Virus record (IMG/VR): IMGVR_UViG_3300044630_001752 | Coordinates: 1 to 23,923 of that record | DNA: 23,923 bases | Source of the DNA: a virus | Direction: 5' to 3' (one strand) | Shown here: one piece after another, positions 15,322 to 21,146 of the stretch | Numbering within the stretch: the stretch's first letter is position 1 | Layout of the letters: each line of letters starts with the position of its first letter | Notes under the pieces: model-generated | What the model was told of the DNA's origin: nothing | The model's input: only the letters and a program-made list of their open reading frames with translations | Databases searched by the model: none | Made by a program: the position numbers and the translations under genes

Positions 15322-15330
15322 TGCTAGAAT
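15322..15330 (+). promoter_or_regulatory. Candidate extended -10 promoter
   Basis: TGC followed by TAGAAT (15325-15330) matches an extended -10, with 5 of 6 positions to TATAAT. No good -35 is seen at 16-18 nt spacing. A small CCGC-AAA-GCGG hairpin (15332-15342) follows, and a GGAG site serves the ATG at 15364. This 82-nt gap is one of the longest in the window. Confidence 0.35.
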
Positions 15331-15363
15331 CCCGCAAAGCGGAAAGATGGACTGGAGCAAGAC

Positions 15364-16563
15364 ATGGTTCTACCACTGATCCTCGGTGCCCTTGGCGGTG
15401 GCCTCGGTACGGCTGGAATGCTTGGTGGCCTTGGGCCTCTTGCTGGAGCAGCCCTTGGTTCCGGCATTGGCGGATACGCCCAGACTGGGGACATTGAGAC
15501 TGGAATCCTGACGGGCCTAGGTGCCTTCGCTGGAGGCGCTCTCCTTGGGCCGATGATGGGTGGAGCTGGGGGTGCTGGCGGTGCCAGCGCCGCATCGACC
15601 GCTCCAGCTGCGGCAGCCACAGCGGCGGCTCCCGCGTCTGCAGCCTCTACAGCGACAAGCGGCAACCTTGGATCGCTGTTCTCGGGTGCCGCTCCGGGCT
15701 CTACGGCATCGATACTGGGAACATCCTCTCCGGCGGCAGGCATTGCTGGCATTGGTCGCGGCGCTATGGACTTTGCGAGGAGTGGAGCGGGCATCGGCTC
15801 TGGTGTTGGCGCAAGCGTTGGAGCATCGTTTGCCCCGCCTCCGGGAAGCGGCGACAAGAAGAAGAGTATGAGCAAGTACGCGGACACACCCGGCCCGTCG
15901 CTCTACAACAACCCAACATTCCCCGGGTCCAACTACACCCCCGGTGTCAGCGGCGAGTTCGACTATGGTGTTGGTCGCCTTCCGACCGCCGACCAAATCC
16001 TTGACTATAGGACCACCGGGACCAGACCCACGGGCTTCTATGGCGGCGGCATGATCCGCAGCCTGCAGGACAGGTTCGGCCCCATCCGCTTGGCTGAGGG
16101 AGGTATCGCAACCCTCATGCAGGACGCACCTGTGCCGTCTGGCGGAAACGAGAAGGACGTTGTCAACGAGGCCGTTCGCGCCATCAAGGGTGAGAGCTCG
16201 AACCCCGAGATCGCTCTCGCTGCATTTTTGACAGCATACGGAGAGGACGCGCTGCGTGATCTCGTGGACAAGGTTCAGTCCGGAGAAATGGATGACACCG
16301 CGGCCCGCAGCGAGGGGAAGCTACGCGGCCCCGGCGACGGCATGGACGACCTGATCCCGGCCACCATCGATGGCGAGCAGGATGTCCTCCTCAGTGACGG
16401 CGAGTTCATTGTGCCCGCCGATGTGGTGTCTGGCCTTGGCAATGGCTCGTCTGATGCTGGCGCTCGCGCCCTTGAGGAGATGATGAGCCGCGTTCGCACC
16501 TCGCGCAACGGAAGCTCCGAGCAGCCTCCGCAGGTTCCGCAAGAAGAGGTCATGCCCGCGTGA
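15364..16563 (+). CDS. Gly/Ala-rich virion-type protein
   Basis: A 399-residue protein. Residues 1-75 are hydrophobic and Gly/Ala-rich (LILGALGGGLGTAGMLGG, LTGLGAFAGGALLGPMMGG), like membrane-active segments of ejected proteins. A low-complexity Ala/Ser/Pro region follows. Near residue 225 there is FYGGGMIRSL...IRLAEGGIATLM, a motif also seen in the 630-aa protein downstream. The end (~322-383) has GPGDGMDDLIPATIDGEQDV, LLSDGEFIVPADVVSGLGNG and ARALEEMMSRVR, a conserved block I recall from many marine phage structural genes. Its function is unknown. It overlaps the next gene by GTGA. Confidence 0.75.
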   Translation: MVLPLILGALGGGLGTAGMLGGLGPLAGAALGSGIGGYAQTGDIETGILTGLGAFAGGALLGPMMGGAGGAGGASAASTAPAAAATAAAPASAASTATSGNLGSLFSGAAPGSTASILGTSSPAAGIAGIGRGAMDFARSGAGIGSGVGASVGASFAPPPGSGDKKKSMSKYADTPGPSLYNNPTFPGSNYTPGVSGEFDYGVGRLPTADQILDYRTTGTRPTGFYGGGMIRSLQDRFGPIRLAEGGIATLMQDAPVPSGGNEKDVVNEAVRAIKGESSNPEIALAAFLTAYGEDALRDLVDKVQSGEMDDTAARSEGKLRGPGDGMDDLIPATIDGEQDVLLSDGEFIVPADVVSGLGNGSSDAGARALEEMMSRVRTSRNGSSEQPPQVPQEEVMPA

Positions 16564-16979
16564 GCGATGTCATCTTCTCCCCTGTACCAAAGCACCTCCT
16601 CGGCCTGATATGGCCGAAGGTGGAGGAGTATCTCTCCAAGGCGGTAGATACCGCCAAGGGGAAGCTCACAGTAGAGGACGTGAGGTCTGGCATCGAGTCA
16701 GACCTTTATCTCTTGTGGGTTGCGGTCGACGGAGACGAGATCATTGGTGCCGTGACGACGAGGATAATCGACTATCCCAGCTGCAACGGCATGGCGCTTG
16801 ACTGGATCGGCGGAAAGCGCATCAAGGATTGGATCGCCATGGGCAACAAGGCTGTGGTAGAGCACGCAAGAAGCCATGGGTGTTCGCACCTAGAGGGGTA
16901 CGGTCGCCCCGCATGGACCCGCATGATTGAGCGGCATGGCTGGAAGCAGGACTACGTAGCATTCAGGCTGGAGGTTTGA
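16560..16979 (+). CDS. GNAT-like acetyltransferase-fold protein
   Basis: This 139-residue protein looks like a GNAT fold. A helical N-terminus comes first, then the strand pair LYLLWVAVDGDEIIGAVTTRII, a helix with a GKRIKDWIAMGNKAVVEHAR pattern, then HLEGYGRPAWTRMIERHGWKQDYVAFRLEV. The G-R-P-A-W and HGWK...FRLE ending is typical of small phage GNAT-like proteins found among internal virion genes. A T7 gp13-type role is possible. A clear acetyl-CoA loop (Q/RxxGxG/A) is not evident, so it may be non-catalytic. It starts with GTG in the preceding stop, and the next gene starts 1 nt after its stop. Confidence 0.7.
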   Translation: MSDVIFSPVPKHLLGLIWPKVEEYLSKAVDTAKGKLTVEDVRSGIESDLYLLWVAVDGDEIIGAVTTRIIDYPSCNGMALDWIGGKRIKDWIAMGNKAVVEHARSHGCSHLEGYGRPAWTRMIERHGWKQDYVAFRLEV

Positions 16980-16980
16980 G

Positions 16981-19188
16981 ATGGGTGGCGGTGGAAATAC
17001 CACTTCAACGGTTACGCAGCAGAACATTCCAGAGGAGTTCTTCCCGTACTTCGACCGGCTTCTCACGCAGGCCGAGAACGAGATGGGCAAGCCGTATCAG
17101 CCTTATCAGGGCCAGCGGCTTGGTGATGTGTCTGCTGACACCTTCGCGTCGTACAACCTTACGCGAGACATCGCGGGAAGGCCGACGCCCGGTCGTGATC
17201 TCGCATCTAACGTCGCGGCTGAGAATGTGTTCAGGACCGGGGAGCTCATGGGCTCTGCCGCGCCGTACCAGTTCGACCAGTACGGCGGCTTCAGGGCTGG
17301 AAGCGTGTCTCCTTATGCGGGCTTTAGAGAGTCAGGCGTCTCTCCGTATGCTGGCTTTGGGGTAACCCAAGGACGGGAGTTTGGTGGTTTTAGGGCTGGG
17401 CAGGCCGATCCCTATGCTGGGTTCCAAGCGACAGAGGTCACTCCGTTCCAAGAGTTCGAAGCTGGTCAGGCGTCTCCGTATGCCGACTTCTCGCAAACTC
17501 AGGGGCAGGAGTACGGTGGATTCCGAGCTGGTGAAGCAGCGCCGTTTGCAGACTTCGCTGAGACTCAGGCCAGAGAGTACGGTGGATTTGAGGCTGGTCA
17601 GGCTGACCAGTTCACTGACTTTAGGGAGACGCAGGCTCAGCCGTTCGCGGACTTCTCTGAGGCGCAGTACAATGAGTTTGGCTTTGGTCCCTCTGGTGAG
17701 TTCACCGGAGAGGATGCGACTCGCTACATGGACCCGTACATGCAGAGCGTGGTCGACATCGAGAAGCGCAAGGCTCAAGAGGACTATGACATTGCGCGGC
17801 AGGGACGCAGTGCCCGGGCTGTGTCTGCTGGTGCCTTCGGTGGCTCCCGCGCAGCAATTCAGGAGGGCCTCGCTGAGCGCTCGCTGCTAGAGCAGCAGGG
17901 CGACATTCAGGCCCGCGGCTTGTCTTCTGCATACGCGGACGCGCAGCGTCTGTTCGAAGCGGATCGCGCAGCTCGCATGGCAACCGAACGTGCAAAGGCG
18001 GACGAAGCGGCTCGTGTGCAAACCGGTATCGCCGGGGAGGCTGCAAGGGTTCAGCAGGCTCGCGCCGCAGAACTTGCCCGCGCTCAGGGGATCAGCGTTG
18101 ATGAAGCTGCACGTGTGCAGCAAGCACGTGCTGCAGAACTGGCACGGACGCAGGGCATCAGCATTGATGAAGCCGCTCGCATCCAGCAGGCTGAGGCGGC
18201 TGAGGCAGCTCGGGTACAGGGTACGGCCCAAGAGGAAGCAGCCCGGGTCCAGCAGGCAAGAGCCGCAGAGATTGCTCGCACACAAGGCATCTCGATTGAG
18301 GAGGCGGCTCGCATCCAGCAAGCGGAAGCAGCTGAGGCTGCGCGAGTTCAGGGCATGTCTCAGGAAGAGGCGGCTCGCGTTCAGGCCGCGCAGGCTGCAG
18401 AGCTCGCACGGGTTCAAGGCATTAGTGTCGATGAGCTTGGCCGCATTCAGCAGGCGAGAGCAGCTGAACTTGCTCGCACCCAAGGCATCACGGTCGAGGA
18501 GGCCGCTCGAGTTCAGCAGGCTGAGGCTGCCGAGATTGCCAGAACGCAGGGCATCAGCATCGATGAGGCTGCGCGTGTTCAGGCCGCTCGTGCCTCCGAG
18601 GCTGCCCGCATTCAGGCGATGTCTCAGGAAGAGTTTGCACGGGTGCAACAGGCTCAGGCTGCAGAGCTTGCGCGTGTGCAGGGCATCAGTGTGGATGAGG
18701 CGGCTAGGGTACAGCAGGCTAGGGCGGCAGAGCTCGCTCGAATCCAAGGCATCAGCATTGAAGAGGCTGCTCGTGTGCAGGCCGGTCAGGCTGCAGAAAC
18801 CGCCCGCGTTCAGGCGGCTCAGGCTTCGGAGAACAGAGCTGCCCGTCAAGAGCAACTCGCCATGATGGGCTTCTCCTCTGAGCAGGCTTCGCTGGTTGCC
18901 GACCTAGAAGAGCAAGCTCGCACTGGAGACATTCAAGCCGCCCAGATGCTCGAGACCATTGGCCGCGCTCAGGAGGCTCGCCAGCAAGCGGGTCTTGATC
19001 TTGCGTATGAAGACTACCTGCGCCAGACGGGCTACAATCAGGACCAGATCGGCTTCATGAGCAACATTCTGCAGGGCCTGCCCATCGGAGACGCCGGAAC
19101 GGCTGTGCAGCAGACCCCGTACAACCCCCTACAACAAGCACTTGGCGCTGGCCTCGCTGGCCTTAGCCTCTACAGAGGGTTCCAGTAA
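16981..19188 (+). CDS. Putative internal ejection protein with two hendecad repeat arrays
   Basis: A 735-residue protein. The N-terminus (GGGGNTTSTVTQQNIPEEFFPYF, then LLTQAENEMGKPYQPYQGQR) is of a type I have seen often in marine phage virion clusters. Residues 104-235 hold twelve 11-residue units such as FRAGQADPYAG. A conserved middle follows (YMDPYMQSVVDIEKRKAQEDYDIARQG, AGAFGGSRAAIQEG). Residues 353-594 hold eleven 22-residue units (EAARVQQARAA plus ELARTQGISID), each made of two 11-residue halves, then a twelfth partial unit. The C-terminus is helical (LAYEDYLRQTGYNQDQIGFM) and ends with a hydrophobic Gly/Leu patch. Long charged Ala-rich helices fit an ejected core or tunnel protein of podoviruses (inference). 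GGAGG precedes the ATG. Confidence 0.78.
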   Translation: MGGGGNTTSTVTQQNIPEEFFPYFDRLLTQAENEMGKPYQPYQGQRLGDVSADTFASYNLTRDIAGRPTPGRDLASNVAAENVFRTGELMGSAAPYQFDQYGGFRAGSVSPYAGFRESGVSPYAGFGVTQGREFGGFRAGQADPYAGFQATEVTPFQEFEAGQASPYADFSQTQGQEYGGFRAGEAAPFADFAETQAREYGGFEAGQADQFTDFRETQAQPFADFSEAQYNEFGFGPSGEFTGEDATRYMDPYMQSVVDIEKRKAQEDYDIARQGRSARAVSAGAFGGSRAAIQEGLAERSLLEQQGDIQARGLSSAYADAQRLFEADRAARMATERAKADEAARVQTGIAGEAARVQQARAAELARAQGISVDEAARVQQARAAELARTQGISIDEAARIQQAEAAEAARVQGTAQEEAARVQQARAAEIARTQGISIEEAARIQQAEAAEAARVQGMSQEEAARVQAAQAAELARVQGISVDELGRIQQARAAELARTQGITVEEAARVQQAEAAEIARTQGISIDEAARVQAARASEAARIQAMSQEEFARVQQAQAAELARVQGISVDEAARVQQARAAELARIQGISIEEAARVQAGQAAETARVQAAQASENRAARQEQLAMMGFSSEQASLVADLEEQARTGDIQAAQMLETIGRAQEARQQAGLDLAYEDYLRQTGYNQDQIGFMSNILQGLPIGDAGTAVQQTPYNPLQQALGAGLAGLSLYRGFQ
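17290..17685 (+). repeat. Twelve tandem 33-bp repeats (11 aa, Phe/Tyr-rich)
   Basis: Twelve in-frame 33-bp units begin with Phe and carry Tyr or Phe at position 9 (for example FRAGSVSPYAG, FEAGQASPYAD, FRETQAQPFAD). There are no indels over the whole run. Two unit types (AG..SPYA and TQ..EYGG) interleave. Confidence 0.85.
18037..18762 (+). repeat. Eleven tandem 66-bp repeats (22 aa, Ala/Glu/Arg/Gln-rich)
   Basis: Eleven exact-length units with a consensus near EAARVQQARAAELARTQGISID run without indels; a partial twelfth starts at 18763. Both 11-residue halves begin with a pattern like E-x-A-R-x-Q, so the base period is 33 bp. Copies differ widely at synonymous sites. The period and composition predict a hendecad coiled coil or helical bundle. 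Confidence 0.9.
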
Positions 19189-21080
19189 TGAACATGCTCG
19201 ACATCCAAGACAAGCTGAAGGGCCTCTCTGAGCAGCAGCTTGTTCAAGAGATGCAGATGCCATCGGGCTCTGCGCCTCAGTTTCTTGTGCTGTCGGAGAT
19301 CACACGCCGCAAGCGGGTACGTGACAGCATGCAGCAACAGCCGGACAACAGCACCGTGGCGCAGGAGGCGGTGGCTGCGGCTGGCGTTCCTCAGGGCGGC
19401 ATTGCTGACATGGCTCGGGCTCTGGCACCAAAGACCGACATGACCCAGAACACCGGGGCAGCCCCAGTGCAGGGCATGTATGGCGGTGGGTATGTGCAGA
19501 AGATGCAGCCCGGTGGACTTGTCGCATTGCAGCGCAACCCCGCAGCTCTGGCCTACGCTCAAAGAGAAGCGCAGCGCCTCGGCATGAGCCTCGAGCAGTA
19601 CGTCGCTCGCATGGGCCTGCCGCCTCAGGCCAGAGGAGCCATGGACTCTCGTCCCATTGATAGATTCCTTGAGACGCAGGCGGAACGCAACCGCATGCTT
19701 GGCTTCGAGCCTGTCGGTGACGGTGCTGAGTTCCCGTCGCAGTCCGATCTTGACCGTCGCTTCCAGCAACAGCAGCAGGCGGAGCAGTTTGCCTTCGGCG
19801 CATCGAACCCCCTGACGTCGCCCGGGCCGCTGGACGCAAATGTCGGCATGCCTCCGCAGGCTGGTCGAGTCATTGGCGCTCCGTCCGTGGCCTCCGTCGC
19901 TCCGCCTATGCCGTCCATTGGTGATGTCTTTGACGCTCGAGTGGAAAGCCCCCTCCCCCCGCTTCCAGCCTCGGGCCCGTACTCCATGGTTCCAAGCGCC
20001 CTCATGACGGCAGAGAACGAGCGCGTTCGCACTGAGCGTGGCATCCCCGGAGGAGAAGGCTTCGACGAACGTGCGTACACCGCGCCCGGACCAGCAGCCC
20101 TGCCGTCTACCGGACCCTACTCGAGAGTGCAGAGCGCCCTTGAGCTGGCGCAGGAGGAGTATGATCGCACCGCCTCCGGCATACCCGGCGGTGAGGGCTT
20201 CGATGAGCGCGCATATATGGCACCCGCAGTGCCGGAACCCGAGCCAATCGTTCGTGGTCCTGCGAGCGTCAGGCAGCGAGTGTATGAGGAGGCCCGCAGG
20301 CAGGGGGACCCCAATATCCTCGGTGGAGCGACGAACGAGGTTTTCTCAGCCCTGTCTGGCGAGACCGTAGCCGAACGTGAGGCAAGAAAGGTTGCTGAGG
20401 CCGAAGAGGCCGCCCGGAGAGAAGTGGAGATTGGGCCTGACTTTGAGCAGCGTGGCCGCGAGCAGTCCCCGACAGATGCGCTAGAGGCTATTGCAGCACA
20501 GACAGCAGCGGCAGAGGCATCTGCTGAGGCTGCCAAGAGGGCAGCGGCAAGTGACACCACCACTGGCGGCACCAGAACCTCTGGCGGCGCTGGTGGTGCG
20601 GGGAGCGCAAGTGGTGCCACATCCTATGAGCAAGAGCTCATCAGCGCCATGCAGCGCGCAGAGCGTCGTGCAGAGCAGGACAAGTGGCTTGCCTTGGCTC
20701 AGGTTGGACTTGGCCTCATGTCGTCCACGCAGCCCACGCTTGGTGGCGCTCTGGGTGAGGCTGGCCTTGCTGGCCTGCAGTCCTATCAGGGCGCTCGCGA
20801 TGAGTACGAGACTGAGCGTCTTGGCTTGAGTAAAGAGCTGGCTGGCATCGAGGCTGCACGGGCGTCACAGCGGGCCGCATCCGCAAAGGCCCGGTCGGGA
20901 CCTAGCATCAAGGATATCAGTGACCGGCTTCAGCTTATCACCACTGACGAGGTAGACCCGCTCACCGGAAGCAAGACCGGCAAGCGCGTTCCCATCAGCG
21001 ACAAGTACGCCGGGGCCGTGGCCCAATATGAGCAGATGCTCCTCGGCATGATGGGGGCTGAAGTAGCTCCTACGATGTGA
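19188..21080 (+). CDS. Putative internal virion protein, 630 aa
   Basis: The first ~80 residues (LDIQDKLKGLSEQQLVQEMQ, then APQFLVLSEITRRKRVRDSM, then STVAQEAVAAAGVPQGGIADMARALAPKTD) are a block I recall from marine phage gene clusters but cannot assign a function to. At ~97 there is MYGGGYVQKMQPGGLVAL, like the motif in the protein at 15364. The middle is Pro-rich and contains a 46-residue tandem duplication (~262-353). The region at ~385-470 is a charged Ala/Glu coiled coil, followed by a Gly/Ser/Thr linker. The C-terminal ~150 residues include LALAQVGLGLMSSTQPTLGGAL and a helical YETERLGLSKELAGIEAAR. It starts in the preceding stop (TAATG). An ejection or core role is inferred from neighbours. 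Confidence 0.75.
   Translation: MNMLDIQDKLKGLSEQQLVQEMQMPSGSAPQFLVLSEITRRKRVRDSMQQQPDNSTVAQEAVAAAGVPQGGIADMARALAPKTDMTQNTGAAPVQGMYGGGYVQKMQPGGLVALQRNPAALAYAQREAQRLGMSLEQYVARMGLPPQARGAMDSRPIDRFLETQAERNRMLGFEPVGDGAEFPSQSDLDRRFQQQQQAEQFAFGASNPLTSPGPLDANVGMPPQAGRVIGAPSVASVAPPMPSIGDVFDARVESPLPPLPASGPYSMVPSALMTAENERVRTERGIPGGEGFDERAYTAPGPAALPSTGPYSRVQSALELAQEEYDRTASGIPGGEGFDERAYMAPAVPEPEPIVRGPASVRQRVYEEARRQGDPNILGGATNEVFSALSGETVAEREARKVAEAEEAARREVEIGPDFEQRGREQSPTDALEAIAAQTAAAEASAEAAKRAAASDTTTGGTRTSGGAGGAGSASGATSYEQELISAMQRAERRAEQDKWLALAQVGLGLMSSTQPTLGGALGEAGLAGLQSYQGARDEYETERLGLSKELAGIEAARASQRAASAKARSGPSIKDISDRLQLITTDEVDPLTGSKTGKRVPISDKYAGAVAQYEQMLLGMMGAEVAPTM
19971..20246 (+). repeat. 138-bp (46-aa) tandem duplication
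   Basis: Two units (19971-20108 and 20109 to about 20246) encode GPYS..PSAL-type starts followed by the shared GIPGGEGFDERAY block at 20040 and 20178, exactly 138 nt apart. The shared block is the same in protein but differs at many third codon positions, so the duplication is old and selected at protein level. Confidence 0.8.
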
Positions 21081-21092
21081 GCCACTAACATC

Positions 21093-21121
21093 TAGAGATA
21101 GCCGCGGAATGCGGCTATACT
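21093..21121 (+). promoter_or_regulatory. Candidate promoter overlapping the hairpin
   Basis: TAGAGA at 21093-21098 (4 of 6 to TTGACA), a 17-nt spacer and TATACT at 21116-21121 (5 of 6 to TATAAT). A start site would fall near 21128, downstream of most of the hairpin sequence. Consensus match only. Confidence 0.35.
21098..21118 (+). other. Perfect 8-bp hairpin upstream of the large virion gene
   Basis: ATAGCCGC (21098-21105) pairs with GCGGCTAT (21111-21118) over the loop GGAAT. It begins 17 nt after a stop codon and no U-run follows. It could slow read-through transcription or stabilise the upstream mRNA. Its 3' arm overlaps a TATACT hexamer (21116-21121). Confidence 0.45.
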
Positions 21122-21140
21122 CCCTCTCGCATCAGGGAGT
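21119..21140 (+). promoter_or_regulatory. Hairpin that masks the ribosome-binding site
   Basis: ACTCCCT (21119-21125) pairs perfectly with AGGGAGT (21134-21140) over an 8-nt loop. AGGGAG (21134-21139) is also the Shine-Dalgarno sequence, 7 nt before the ATG at 21147. In a read-through transcript the site would be hidden; in a transcript starting near 21128 the 5' arm would be missing. That switch is inference. Confidence 0.45.
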
Positions 21141-21146
21141 TTGCAG

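Noticed and set aside
18037-18762. Regular repeats resembling a CRISPR array
   Set aside because: The repeats are contiguous, in-frame and diverged at third positions, with no unique spacers. They encode protein.
17887-18855. 322-aa minus-strand and 291-aa + strand frames over the 66-bp repeats
   Set aside because: Both are frame shadows created by the tandem repeat; neither has an independent start signal or recognisable domain.
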